Positions 34,311 through 45,000 of a DNA stretch of 64,000 nt are shown here, in pieces. Source of the DNA: Verrucomicrobiaceae bacterium (lineage in GTDB: Bacteria > Verrucomicrobiota > Verrucomicrobiia > Verrucomicrobiales > Verrucomicrobiaceae); NCBI GenBank assembly GCA_016795465.1, contig JAEUHK010000046.1, forward strand, positions 1-64,000, given 5' to 3'. Made by a program: the position numbers and the translations under genes. The stretch's first letter is position 1. Every line of letters starts with the position of its first letter. The notes below the pieces were generated by a model. That model searched no databases. It was not told the origin of the DNA and was given only the letters and a program-made list of their open reading frames with translations.

Positions 34311-34574
34311 TTAGACGTCCACGTTGGCCACCGGCTGGCGCTTTTCCTGGGGCTGGGCAGGCGGAGCGGGGCGTTCGGCTTCGATCTGGGCCTGGTGGAG
34401 TTCGTGCTCGAACTCATCGCGGGCCTTCTTGAACTCACCCATGCTCTTTCCGAGGCTGCGGGCAAAGGTGGGGAGCTTCTTCGCGCCGAAAAGCACGAGG
34501 ACGAGGATGGCAATGATGATGAGCTCGGGGGTGCCAAGCGGGCCGAGACCGGCAAGGATGATGGGGGTGTTCAT
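34311..34574 (-). CDS. tatA: Twin-arginine translocase subunit TatA/TatE
   Basis: 87 residues. Short N-terminus, one transmembrane helix ([18 protein letters not shown], about 18-35), then the amphipathic helix [19 protein letters not shown] and a charged, proline-rich tail. This is the pore-forming component of the Tat system for folded proteins. The window encodes at least two clear Tat-signal proteins (5830-7299 and 9887-11317). No tatC or tatB is adjacent. Confidence 0.93.
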   Translation of the reverse strand: MNTPIILAGLGPLGTPELIIIAILVLVLFGAKKLPTFARSLGKSMGEFKKARDEFEHELHQAQIEAERPAPPAQPQEKRQPVANVDV

Positions 34575-34740
34575 GACTGAGGTGGAGTTTGGGTGTGGAA
34601 CGGCCTGTGTGCAACGCGGACTTTCAGTCGTTCCCAGTGGGGCTCATCGTCCGATGCGGAGGGCTAAGGAAGCACGCAGATGGCATGCAACCGGATGCCT
34701 AAACGTGCCCGCGAGAGCCTTCTTAACATCGAAGGCACAT

Positions 34741-34778
34741 AAAAAGAAAAACGGGAGCAGCCTCGCAGCCGCTCCCGT
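34741..34778 (-). terminator. Rho-independent terminator of the lipoprotein gene
   Basis: ACGGGAGC (34751-34758) and GCTCCCGT (34771-34778) form an 8-bp stem with a GC-rich 12-base loop that can pair further. On the minus strand a T-rich run follows (the AAAAAGAAAA at 34741-34750 on the plus strand). It lies 22 bp past the stop at 34801. Confidence 0.75.
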
Positions 34779-34800
34779 CTCAAATCAGATGCCTCGAAGA

Positions 34801-35463
34801 TTACTTCGTGGCGGTGGCACGGCCGCCGGAGGCCATGCTGTAGTCGTCCACGACCGGAACTGACGGCGGACGGCCTTTCCAGCCGGAGCCGGGGAGGTCA
34901 TAGCGGTTCGGATACTGGTCGTTCACGCTGCCGACCATCCAAGGCTTGGGTTCGACAGGCTTGACGGGCTTCCAGACGCCGAAAAGAGGGATTTCGGTGC
35001 CGTCAGCGTAGGTGGCAAGGGTGCTTTGGGTAACCTTGCGGGTGGAACCTGCACCGCGATGGAAGAGGCGGTAGATCCAGCTCGGGTGACGCTCGATGGC
35101 ATTGGAGGCGATGTCAGCGCCCCCGTCCACGGTATCCATGGCGTAATCGCTGTAACGACCGGCTTCACGGGCGACGAGATCATCACCACGGCTGACGGTG
35201 TTGTAACCGATGCCAGTGTAATCGCGGGCCTGACGGACGCCGACCTTGCCGCCGGCATCCAAGACGTCTTCGCTGAAGTCCATGCCGCTGGTGGCGGTCT
35301 GACCGACGGTCTTGCTTCCATGGCGCAGGCCCTTATTGACCTGGGGAGCGGAGTATTCAGTGAGCTCGGCGGAGGGACGGGGGTCTTTCGGATCACGCTG
35401 GTCAACGCTCTTGCAGGAGACGAGGGCGCAGGCAACGAATGCGGGCAGCAAAATGTTTTTCAT
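34801..35463 (-). CDS. Putative lipoprotein
   Basis: 220 residues from the ATG at 35461-35463. The leader MKNILLPAFVACALVSCKS contains a lipobox-like VSC (cysteine at 17), consistent with lipidation at the outer or inner membrane. The mature part is polar, rich in Arg, Asp and Tyr, with no recognised domain; a Pro/Trp stretch (WKPVKPVEPKPWMVGS) precedes the C-terminus. It follows the SDR gene by 35 bp on the same strand and ends at a good terminator. Confidence 0.72.
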   Translation of the reverse strand: MKNILLPAFVACALVSCKSVDQRDPKDPRPSAELTEYSAPQVNKGLRHGSKTVGQTATSGMDFSEDVLDAGGKVGVRQARDYTGIGYNTVSRGDDLVAREAGRYSDYAMDTVDGGADIASNAIERHPSWIYRLFHRGAGSTRKVTQSTLATYADGTEIPLFGVWKPVKPVEPKPWMVGSVNDQYPNRYDLPGSGWKGRPPSVPVVDDYSMASGGRATATK

Positions 35464-35498
35464 GGGAAATTCATTGTGGCTGGAGACCGGCGGGTTTG

Positions 35499-36323
35499 TC
35501 AAAGTTTTTTCAGGCCAATTGCCTCCTTCCGCATCCTACGGCGCAGGAGAATGCGCATCAAAAAACGCGGCATGAGGCGGAAGAGGCTGCCGGCCACCTT
35601 CACACCCGTGCCGGGGAAGACGCAGGGGCGTCCGCTTTGCAAGGCGGCGAGTGCCTCGGCCACCACTTGGGAAGGCGGGATGCGCAGCAGGGCCTGGCCA
35701 TCGCGATTCGTATCGCTGCCATCGCTGCGTTTGGCGGTCTTGCTGAAGTTCGTCGGCGTCGGGCCGGGGCACACGCAGGTGACGGTAATGCCGCGGGGTG
35801 CCAGCTCGATGGCGAGAGCTTCGGAAAAGCTCGTCACATAGCTCTTCGACGCCGCGTAAACAGCCAACTCCGGCATCGGCAGCGTGCTGGCGAGCGAGCT
35901 GACATTCAAAATACCGCCGCGGCCTTCCATTTTCAGCAGCAAGGCATGCGTCAGCATGGTGAGAGCGGTGATGTTGAGGTCGATTTGCAGCCGCGTCTTG
36001 TCGGCGGGCGAGGTGTCGAAAGGGCCGTAGTCACCGAGGCCGGCATTGTTGATGAGCAAATCGGGCTTCAGTCCGGTTTGATCGAGAAAGGCCATCAACG
36101 AGGCTCTTCCGGCATCACTGCCCAAATCGGCCGCGAAGCATGTCACGCGGGCTTTTTGACCGGCGAGGCTGGCTTTGACCTCTTCGAGCACGTCACCGCG
36201 GCGGGCCACGAGGATGAGTTCGGCGGCTTGCGGGGCCAGTTGACGCGCAAACTCGGCACCGAGGCCGGAGGAGGCGCCGGTGATGAGGGCGCGGCAGTTT
36301 TCGAGAGGGAAGCCGTGGGTCAT
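35499..36323 (-). CDS. Short-chain dehydrogenase/reductase
   Basis: 274 residues from the ATG at 36321-36323. Classical SDR: cofactor-binding TGASSGLG near residues 15-22, NNAG, catalytic Ser in VSSLAS, and YAASK as the Tyr-Lys pair; PGPTPTNF follows. A basic hydrophobic C-terminus (SLFRLMPRFLMRILLRRRMR) suggests membrane association. The substrate is unknown. It diverges from the kinase-like gene; the downstream lipoprotein is probably in the same transcript. Confidence 0.92.
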   Translation of the reverse strand: MTHGFPLENCRALITGASSGLGAEFARQLAPQAAELILVARRGDVLEEVKASLAGQKARVTCFAADLGSDAGRASLMAFLDQTGLKPDLLINNAGLGDYGPFDTSPADKTRLQIDLNITALTMLTHALLLKMEGRGGILNVSSLASTLPMPELAVYAASKSYVTSFSEALAIELAPRGITVTCVCPGPTPTNFSKTAKRSDGSDTNRDGQALLRIPPSQVVAEALAALQSGRPCVFPGTGVKVAGSLFRLMPRFLMRILLRRRMRKEAIGLKKL

Positions 36324-36414
36324 GAGAGAGGCTGCATAGCACCTCCGGGCAAAATCCGCCACATCTCCTGCCTTGCGCGTAGTGCCTGTGCTCGGGAAGT
36401 TTGGCATCACCCCC

Positions 36415-36813
36415 ATGCAAGAAGCCAAAAACACCCAGCGAGCCCTCGTCCGCATCGGTTACGACGGTCGCGTCCACAAGCATTTCCGAGGTCCGAACGC
36501 CGCGGAGCGCTTTGCCAACGAGGTGAAAGTGCTCCGCGTGCTCGAAGAACGCGGCTGCGACTATGTGCCGCGTGTTTTGGAGGCGAAGGAAGACGAGCTT
36601 TACCTCGTCACGACCAACTGCGGCTCCCGCGTCGAAAGACTGAGCGAAGGAAAGGTGAAGCAGCTGTTCGGCGATCTGGAGGCCGAGTATGGCGTGCGCC
36701 ATGATGATCCCTTTGACCGCAATGTGACCTACCGCGCCAGCGATGGACGCTTCTGCTTGATCGACTTTGAGCTGGCGACCATCCTCGACCCGCCTGCGAA
36801 ACCCGCTGCATGA
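36415..36813 (+). CDS. Miniature protein-kinase-like protein
   Basis: 132 residues from the ATG at 36415. It carries the catalytic skeleton of the protein-kinase fold in about half the usual length: Lys22 (VHKHF), Glu36 (FANEVKVL, the alpha-C glutamate), a hinge-like LYLVTTNCG, the HxDxxxxN catalytic loop as His96/Asp98/Asn103, and IDFE with Asp117 in place of DFG. The C-terminal lobe beyond this is absent. It overlaps the PP2C gene by four bases (ATGA), so the two are translationally coupled. I infer a small RIO/aminoglycoside-kinase-like enzyme that may oppose the phosphatase; a pseudokinase role is equally possible. Confidence 0.75.
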   Translation: MQEAKNTQRALVRIGYDGRVHKHFRGPNAAERFANEVKVLRVLEERGCDYVPRVLEAKEDELYLVTTNCGSRVERLSEGKVKQLFGDLEAEYGVRHDDPFDRNVTYRASDGRFCLIDFELATILDPPAKPAA

Positions 36814-37628
36814 GCGAACCCAACCCGCCCCAACCACCCAACCACGTCCGCTGGTCAGGCATGACCCATCCCGGCCGCGTGCGCACCAACAACGAGGACA
36901 CCTTCCTCGCGCTCAATTTCGACGCGAAGGAGGTACGCTACCTCGGCAAGATCGGCGAGAGCACGCTCGACACGGGCGATTTCGTCTTCGCGGTGAGCGA
37001 TGGCATGGGCGGCGCGAAGTCGGGCGAGTTTGCCAGCAAGATCGCGGCGGAAAAAATCACGCGGCTGCTGCCGAAGAGCTTCAAACAATCCGCACAGCAG
37101 ATCGCCGCGGGCCAGGGTGATGTGCTCATGGAGCTGGCGCATCGCATCCACGAGGAGCTGGGGAAGCTGGGACGCTACTATGAGGAATGCCGCGGCATGG
37201 GGGCCACGCTGAGCCTGGGATGGTTCATGCCCGGCTGGATGCATTTCGTGCATGTGGGTGACAGCCGCATTTACTGGCTGCCGAAGGGTGGGAAGCTCAA
37301 GCAGATCACGGAAGATCATTCACAGGTCGGCTGGTTGCGGCGCAAGGGCCAGATCAATGAGCGGGAGGCCCGCCATCATCCGCGTAAGAGCGTGCTGAGC
37401 CAGGCCCTCGGCGCGGGGCATCAGTATTTGGAGCCGCAGGTCGGCTGCTTGCGCTGCGAAAGCGGCGACCGGTTCCTGTTTTGCACCGATGGTGTGATCG
37501 ATGGCATCTGGGATCATGCCTTGGAGGACATGCTGCTCGCGGGCAATGATGCACGGGCCTTTGTGGAGCATGCCGTCGCGGAGTCAGGTCGCGACAACGC
37601 CAGCGCGGTGGTGGTCGAGGTGGCGTGA
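36810..37628 (+). CDS. PP2C-family protein serine/threonine phosphatase
   Basis: 272 residues. Metal-binding and signature blocks of PPM phosphatases: GRVRTNNEDTF, FAVSDGMGGAKSG, GATLSLGWF, HVGDSRIYW, TDGVIDGIWD, and the terminal GRDNASAVVVEV. It would remove phosphate from Ser/Thr residues using Mn/Mg. Soluble; no sensor domain. The ATG overlaps the stop of the miniature kinase gene, so they probably act together. Its stop is 9 bp from the convergent stop of the metallopeptidase gene, with a hairpin (37626-37647) across both. Confidence 0.93.
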   Translation: MSEPNPPQPPNHVRWSGMTHPGRVRTNNEDTFLALNFDAKEVRYLGKIGESTLDTGDFVFAVSDGMGGAKSGEFASKIAAEKITRLLPKSFKQSAQQIAAGQGDVLMELAHRIHEELGKLGRYYEECRGMGATLSLGWFMPGWMHFVHVGDSRIYWLPKGGKLKQITEDHSQVGWLRRKGQINEREARHHPRKSVLSQALGAGHQYLEPQVGCLRCESGDRFLFCTDGVIDGIWDHALEDMLLAGNDARAFVEHAVAESGRDNASAVVVEVA

Positions 37629-37647
37629 GGAAAAAAATTATTCCTCA
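37626..37647. other. Hairpin spanning two convergent stop codons
   Basis: TGAGGAA (37626-37632) and TTCCTCA (37641-37647) with an 8-base AT loop. The left arm contains the PP2C stop codon, and the loop contains the minus-strand stop of the metallopeptidase gene (37638-37640). The T-rich loop might support weak bidirectional termination. Confidence 0.4.
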
Positions 37648-39056
37648 AACACGGCACCATCCCGCTTGATGAAGACGAGCTCGATGCCCGCGTGCTTGTA
37701 GGCCTGAAGCAGATCGGCCTCGAGCTTGGCCACGCTGCGACCGGCGAGAAGGTGCGTGCGAGCGGCTTGATCGGCAGGCACGCCTTTTTCGATGTCACGC
37801 AGCCAGGCGATGATGCCGGCGGCGTCCTTGCTGCCGTCCAGGTGATAGAAGAAATAGGTCAGCAGGAGGGCGGAGGTGTAGTTCTCGCTGCCGGAGGTGC
37901 CGCCGATAACATTGACCCAAGCATTGTGCTCAAGGGCTAGCAACTCGTTGATGTTGAGCATGGGCATGCGGGTGCGGCCGTTCACGGACTCGGCACCACG
38001 CTGACGGAGAGCGTTCTTCAAACGCACCTCCATGCCGGAGAGGAAGAAGCGGCCGTGGACGAAATCCGCGATGCCAGTGTACTCGGCGGAGCCTTCGGAA
38101 AACCAAACGGGCAGGCGTGGCAGCCAGCGGCTCATCATTTGATGCGTGATCTCGTGGATGAGCGTGTCGTTCGACTCGACGGAGCGTTCCATCTGCACGC
38201 GTTTGTCGGCGATGAGCTTCATGCCGAGGTTGGAGATGGGCACGTAGATCGTTTTATCGGCTCGTGAGTAGTAGCCGCCGCTGCCTTTCGGTGCGCCGGT
38301 GGCGGTGTAGGCATCGTCGGTGCTGAGGATGCGGGCGCGGAACCACTTCCGCATGGTCTCGGGCGCGGGCTTCAAATCGAGCGGGAGCTGGCAGTTCAGC
38401 ATCCACGTGGCCTCAAAGACGCGGGCAAAGTGGCGCACGGCGTCAGGACCGATGGGCGCATCACAGGAAAACTCGAAATGCTCGGTATGATACACGAACT
38501 CGTTGTTCGAAGAATCTTCCGTGACGATGCGGACCTCCGGCGTGCCGGTGAGAGCCACGCTGCGCGGCCATTTGTCGAGCGCGGGCACTTCTTGTGTGGC
38601 GGGTGCGATGAGCGGACCTTGGGGCGGCGTTTCGGTGGCTTTGCTGATGAGCGTCGAAAGCGCATTCAAAGCCTCTTTGGGTGCTTCCGCGGCGAAAGTG
38701 ACCTTTTTCGATGGTGGCTCTTTTTGAGGCTCTGCGGCCTTTTTGGCCGTCACGGGCTCTGGGGCGGTCTCAGGCGCGGGTTCTTCCTTGCCGAGCATTT
38801 TCAAACTATGGGCCTCGTTGATGGCTCCTTCCACGCTGGCGCGGCGGAAACTGCCCTGGCGGGCCTCGCTGTCATGCTGCCACGAGACCAGCAGGAATCC
38901 CGAGACGACGACGAGAGCCGCGACCATCAACCAGCCGGACATGCGCACGAAGGAGCGCATGGCGAAACGCTTCCGTTTGCTGCGTCGCGGCAGCGGCGGC
39001 GGCTGCGAGGCGGCAATCGTGAAGGGTGATTTCGGCTTGGGAACGGGATAGCTCAT
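37638..39056 (-). CDS. Membrane-anchored HEXXH metallopeptidase
   Basis: 472 residues. A basic cytoplasmic tail (1-40) and a transmembrane segment (41-59) are followed by a Pro/Glu/Lys-rich spacer (about 90-160) and a catalytic domain. The zinc motif HEITH is at 301-305, with a third ligand candidate in WFSEGSAEY (Glu321). This gluzincin-like pattern resembles DUF1570/peptidase-MA-type proteins found in PVC bacteria. It would act outside the cytoplasmic membrane. The gene starts 9 bp after the stop of the giant surface-protein gene, so cotranscription is very likely. A role in processing, anchoring or releasing the giant protein is inference. Confidence 0.82.
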   Translation of the reverse strand: MSYPVPKPKSPFTIAASQPPPLPRRSKRKRFAMRSFVRMSGWLMVAALVVVSGFLLVSWQHDSEARQGSFRRASVEGAINEAHSLKMLGKEEPAPETAPEPVTAKKAAEPQKEPPSKKVTFAAEAPKEALNALSTLISKATETPPQGPLIAPATQEVPALDKWPRSVALTGTPEVRIVTEDSSNNEFVYHTEHFEFSCDAPIGPDAVRHFARVFEATWMLNCQLPLDLKPAPETMRKWFRARILSTDDAYTATGAPKGSGGYYSRADKTIYVPISNLGMKLIADKRVQMERSVESNDTLIHEITHQMMSRWLPRLPVWFSEGSAEYTGIADFVHGRFFLSGMEVRLKNALRQRGAESVNGRTRMPMLNINELLALEHNAWVNVIGGTSGSENYTSALLLTYFFYHLDGSKDAAGIIAWLRDIEKGVPADQAARTHLLAGRSVAKLEADLLQAYKHAGIELVFIKRDGAVFEE

Positions 39057-39065
39057 TGCGAATGA

Positions 39066-42000
39066 CTACGGGAGCCAGAGCAGAGGTGTGGTGCGGATGA
39101 GGAAGAGGGATTCGAAGGGCTTCGCGGTAGGCGCGGCGGGGGTCCACTGGCCGTTTTCGAGGGTGTGGGAGGAGTAGTCGCTGGTGGCGGGCTGCCAGAA
39201 GCGGAGGCGGTCGCCTTCGGCGAGATTGGTGGGGACTTCGCCGGAGGTCAGCGAGCCGGTGGTGATGAGCTGCGTGCCTTTGACGAGCGGAATGCGCAGG
39301 GCTTTGGAGCGCACTTCGCCGGTGTAGGCGCGGGTGAAGCCGCTGCCGGTGACCTTCACGAGGATGCCGCTGAAGGCGGTGAAGGGTGCGTCGGCCTCGG
39401 CGGGGACGAAGGTGCTCTTCGCGGTGTCGTAAGCGAGCAGGCGATCGTCGTCGGAGAGATCAGCGGCGGGAAGGAGGGCTTCGAGGGTGTGATGCGGACG
39501 CAGCGTGATGCGGGCGGAGGGGAGATGGAGGGCTGGAGTGGTGGAGTGATGGAGGGTGGTGGCGGTCGCGGTGGGTTTGAGGGTGAGCGTGCGGCCGGCG
39601 TGAGGTCCGTCGAGGATTTCGAGTTCGGTCGTGGCGGGGAGTTTGAGGGATTGAGGAAGGGTGATGGTGCCGTCTTCGCTGATGGTGGCGGTGCCGGTGA
39701 AGAGGGCGGGCTGGGCGAGCGGCATGCTGAAGGTGCGGGCACCGCTGGCGAAGGTTTGGAAGGTCCAGGCCTGCGTGGCGCTGGTGGTGGTGGCTTCGGG
39801 CTTGCCATCGCGATTGGCATCGAGATCGACGCGGAGGCGGAGGAAGCCGAGTGTGGCATTCGCCGGGGCGAGATCGGCGTAACGGCGGGTGACGGTGCCA
39901 TCGCTGTTGAATGTGGCAGCGGCAGGCAGCGCGAGAGGTTTCCAATCGGCCTTGTCGAGGCTGGTGGCGGCTTCGAGGGTGAAGCGGAGGTCGTCGCGGC
40001 CATCAATCGGACGCGTGATGAGAGCGTCGATGGTTTGCTTGGATTGATCGGCTTCGAGCGTGAAGCGTGTCACGAGCAGGCCGCTGCGTGGATCGGTGCC
40101 GAGAGCGTATTCGAGGAGGTTGGAGAGGGTGTCGCCATCTTCATCGGCGGTGGCGAGGGTGAGGTCGTTTTGCGTGCTCCATGAGGCGAAGGTGATCGTG
40201 GAGGCGGTGAGGCTATTCGTGGCGGTGTTGGAGCTTGGCGCGGTGGCACCGAGCATGTTGCTGACGACGTTGGAGGCACTCGGGAAGCCGGTGCCGGAGC
40301 CGCTGACGAGGCCGAGGTCACGCGTGAGATCGGTGCGGGTATCGGTGCCGTCATCGGTGCTGCCTTCGAAGCCGTTTTCCGCCGTGCCGGAGGGGCAAAG
40401 GGTGGGTCGCAGGCTGAAGACGGCGGTGCTGGCACCCGTGGTGCCCGGTGTGGCGGCGGCGAGGAGATCCTGACCGGCATTGTCATCGCCGGCGACGATG
40501 CTGCTCATCGGGATCATGCCTTCGAGCGGCATGCCGCCGCCGAATTGTGAGGCAGGCAGATGCAGGAAGTAGCTGCCAGGATTGAGACCTTCGATGAGGT
40601 AGCGGCCTTTGTTGTCGGTGATGGCGACGCCGGCGGGCGTGGAGGTGCCGGGTGTGCTGCCCTGCGTGTAAATCTGCACGAGCACGCCTTCGAGGCCTTC
40701 GTTGAAGTCGTAGCTGCCGTCGTTGTTGAGGTCGAAATAGACGAGGTTGCCGACGGAGACGGTGTTGAAGACGCCGAAGTCGATGGTGGTGTTCGTGTCG
40801 GCATCGGTGTCCGCATCGAAGGTGGACTCGGTGCCGGCGGCGAGGGCAAAGACGGGGCTGAAGAGCGGTGTGCCGGGTCCGCCGGGCTGCGAGCCGTCGT
40901 TGTTGTTGTCCACGTTGTTGTCCGTGGTGGCCGGCGTGCCGCCGGTTTCGGCGTAATCGGCCGGTGGCGTGACTTTGATGTAGTAATTGCCCGCGGCGAG
41001 GTTGGTGAAGCTGTAAGCACCAGTGGAGGTGGTGGTGAAGTCCGTGCCGACCTGCGTGTCCGGTGAAGCGCCGCCGATGACGTTGTCGGCACCCGGATTG
41101 AAGAGCTGCACGAGGGCACCGGCCACGCCGGGCTCGCCCGCGTTGAAGAGGCCGTTGTCGTTGGAGTCTTCAAAGACGAGGTTGCCGACGGTGAGCGAGC
41201 GGGTGGTGAGCGTGTAGTTGCGGGAGGTATTGCAGCCGTAGGTATCGGCCACGCGGACGGTGAGGGAGGCGCTGGTGGTCGTGGTGGGCGTGCCGCTGAG
41301 GAGGCCGGTGGTGCTGTTCAGCGAGAGACCGGCAGGCAGCGTGCCGCTGGTGATCGAGTAGGTGTAAGGCGAGGTGCCGCCGATGGTGCTGAGCGCCTGT
41401 GAGTAGGCCGCGCCGACGTAGCCGATCGTGAGGGCACCATTCGCCGGGCTGAGCGTGATCGTGGGGCACACCGGGGTGATGGAGTAGGGCTGCGTGCCCT
41501 GGCAGGCATTCGCATCGGTGGCGCGGATGGTGAAGGAGGCGGCCGTGGTGCTGGTGGGTGTGCCGGAGATGACGCCGGTGGTGGTGTTGAGGCTCAAGCC
41601 AGCAGGGAGACTGCCGACGCTGACCGCGAAGGTGTAAGGCGCGACACCGCCGGACGGTGTGATGGTTTGTGAATACGCGGTGCCGACCGTGGCACCGGGC
41701 ATCGAGGCCGGTGCGAGCGTGATCATGCCGCAGGTCGGTGTGATGGTGTAGGCTCGCGAGCCGAAGCAGCCATTTCCATCGGTGACGCGAAGCGTGAAGA
41801 TGGCGGTGGTGAGGCTGGTGGGGGTGCCGCTGATGAGGCCGGTGGTGCTGTTCAGCGTGAGACCGGCGGGCAGGCTGCCGCTTTGCACCGTGTAGGTGTA
41901 AGGCGTGGCGCTGCTGCCGCTGGCGGTGATGGTCTGCGAGTAGGGCGTGCCCGCGGCCATGCCGGAAAGTGTGGCGGGGGCGATGGTGAGGACGGGGCAG

Positions 42001-45000
42001 ATCTTCAGGTTGTAGGTGCGGGTGCCGGTGCAGCCGTAGGTATCGCTGACACGGACGGTGATGCTGGTGCCGGCACCATTTTGAGTGGTGGGCGTGCCGC
42101 TGATGACGCCAGTGGAGGCGTTCAGCGTGAGGCCGGCGGGCAAGGTGCCGCTGGTGACCGTCCACGAGCCATACGGCGATGTGCCTCCGCTGGCGGTGAG
42201 CGTCTGCGAGTAGGCGAGGCCCACGGTGCCATTGGCGAGCGAGGTGGGATTCACGGCCAAAACAGGGCACGCAGGCGTGACCGTGTAACTCCGCGTGCCG
42301 GCGCAGCCGTTCGCATCCGCCGCACGGAGGGTGAAGGTGGCAGCGGCGCTGCTGGTGGGTGTGCCGGTGATGGCTCCCGTGGTGGCATTGAGGCTCAAGC
42401 CGGAGGGCAGTGTGCCGCTGCTCACGCTGTAGGTGTATGGCGTGGCCCCGCCGCTGGCGGTGACTGTCTGCGAATACGCGAGGCCCACGGTGCCGTTCAC
42501 CAGCGTGGTGGGGCTCAGCGTGATGACCGGGCAGATCTTGATCGTCACGGCCTGATCCTTGAAGCAGCCATACACATCCGTGGCACGCACGGTGACGCTC
42601 ACGCCAGCTCCATTCGTCGCGGTGGGTGTGCCGCTCACGACACCGGCGCTGCTCAAGGTCAATCCAGCAGGCCAGGTGCCGCTTGTGGTGCTCCAGGTGT
42701 AAGGCACGGTGCCGTTCGATGCCGTGAGCGTCTGCGAGTAGGCGAGGCCGAGCGTGCCGTTCGTCAGCGAGGTGGGCGTGATGGCGATCGCAGGGCAAAC
42801 GGGTGCCAGCGTGTAGCTGCGCGAGCCCGCACAGCCATTCGCATCGGTGGCGGTGATGGTGAAGGTGGCGCTGGTGGTGCTCGTCGGCGTGCCATTGATG
42901 GCTCCGGTGTTCACATCAAGGCTCAGACCGGCCGGCAGCGTGCCCGTGGTGACTGCATAGACATAGGGTGCGGCTCCGCCACTGGCCGCCGCAAGCGCTG
43001 CGTAAGAAGTGCCGACCGTCAACGTGGTGCTGATGGCAGGCAGCGTGATGGTGGGGCAAATCTTCAACGTCACGGTGCGTGTGCCGGTGCAGCCATAGGC
43101 ATCCGTGGCAGTGAACGTGAGCGAGACCCCCGCTCCATTGCCGGCTGTCGGCGTGCCGGAAATGACACCGGTGCCCGCCGCGAGCGTCAGGCCGGCTGGA
43201 AGCGTGCCGGAGGTCAGCGTGAAGGTGCGCGGAGCGGTGCCGCCAGTGGCGGTGAGTGTCTGAGAATAGGCGACGCCCACCGCGCCGTTGGCGAGCGAGG
43301 TCGGATTCACCGTGATCACCGGGCAGGCAGGAGCCAGCGTGTAGCTGCGGGTGCCGGCGCAGGCATTCACATCTGTCGCGGTGATGGTGAATGTCTGGCT
43401 GGTGGTGCTCGTCGGCGTGCCGGTGATGGCACCCGTCGTCGTGTTGAGACTCAGCCCCGCAGGGAGCGTGCCGGCGGAGACAGCATAGGTGTAAGGCGAG
43501 ACACCGCCCGTGGCCGCGGAGCTGGCCGAGTAGGCGGTGCCGACGGTGAGCGCGGTGCTGATGGCGGGCAGCGTGATGACGGGACACACCTTGACGCTCA
43601 CCGCCTGGTCTTTGAAGCAGCCGTTCGCATCGGTGGCACGCACCGTGACACTCACGGCGGCACCGGTGGAGGTGGTGGGCGTGCCGCTGACGATGCCGCC
43701 GCTGCTCAACGCGAGCCCGGCAGGCCAGGTTCCGCTTTGCGTCGTCCAGGCATAAGGTGAGGTGCCATTGCTGGCGGTGAGGGTTTGCGAGTAGGCGATG
43801 CCCACGGTGCCATTGGCGAGCGAGGTCGGTGAAACCGTGATCGCAGGGCAAACCGGAGCCAGTGTGTAGCTGCGGGAGCCGACACAGGCATTCGCATCCG
43901 TCGCGGTGATCGTGAAGGTCTGCGAAGTGGTGCTCGTCGGTGTGCCGGTGATGGCTCCGGTGGCGGTGTTGAGGCTCAAACCAGCTGGAAGAACGCCGCT
44001 GGTCACCGCATAGACATACGGTGAAGCACCGCCGGAGGCTGTAGCGGCGCTGGAGTATGCCACGCCGGTCGTCGCGGTGGTGCTGATGGCCGCGAGGCTG
44101 ATCACCGGGCAGATCTTGATCGTGTAAGCACGCGTGCCGAGGCAGTTGAACGCATCGCGAGCCTGAACCGTGATCGAAACGCCCGCACCGTTGGAAGCCG
44201 TCGGCGTGCCGCTGAGCACGCCCGCCGTCGTCAGCGTGAGGCCTGCGGGCAAGGTGCCTGCAATGACGGTGTATTGATACGGCGCGGTGCCGCCGGTGGC
44301 ACTGAAAGTCGTCGAAGCATAAGCACTACCGACAAGCCCCACCGGCAGCGAAGCCGGGTTCACGGTGATCGGCGGGCAGCTCATCGCCAGCGTGTAGTTC
44401 CGCGTGCCGGGGCAGCCGTTGGCATCCGTGGCCGTAATCGTGACCGTGGAGCTGATTTCGACGTTTGGCGTGCCGCTGATCACACCCGTGCTCGCATTCA
44501 GCGTGAGGCCTCCAGGCAGCGAACCCGTTGTGACGGCGAAAGTATATGGCGTGGCTCCACCGGTCGCGGTGATCGTTTGCGAGTAAGCGGTGCCCACGGT
44601 GCCTGTGGTCGTGATGGTGCCCAAAGTGACCACCGGGCAGATTTTCAAGGTCAGCGGACGTGAGCCGGTGCAACCGAGCGAGTCAGTGGCGGTGATGGTG
44701 ATGCTTGTTCCGGCTCCGTTGGAGGTTGTCGGCGTGCCGGTGATGGCACCAGAGGTCGAATTGAGCGTCAATCCTGCCGGCAGCGTGCCAGCGGTGATCG
44801 AGTAGGTATAAGGAGCCGTGCCGCCGGTGGCGCTGGCGGTTTGCGAGTAGGCAATGCCGACGGTGCCATTGGCGAGCGAGGTGGGATTGACGGTGATGGT
44901 GGGGCACACCGGCGTGAGCGTGTAGCTGCGGGTGCCGATGCAGCCGTTCGTGGCCGTGGCACGGATGGTGAAGATCTGCGTGGTGGTGCTGGTGGGCGTG

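Noticed and set aside
36415..37628. Toxin-antitoxin or phage-defence module
   Set aside because: The kinase-like/PP2C pair has ordinary signalling motifs and no nuclease, effector or mobile context.
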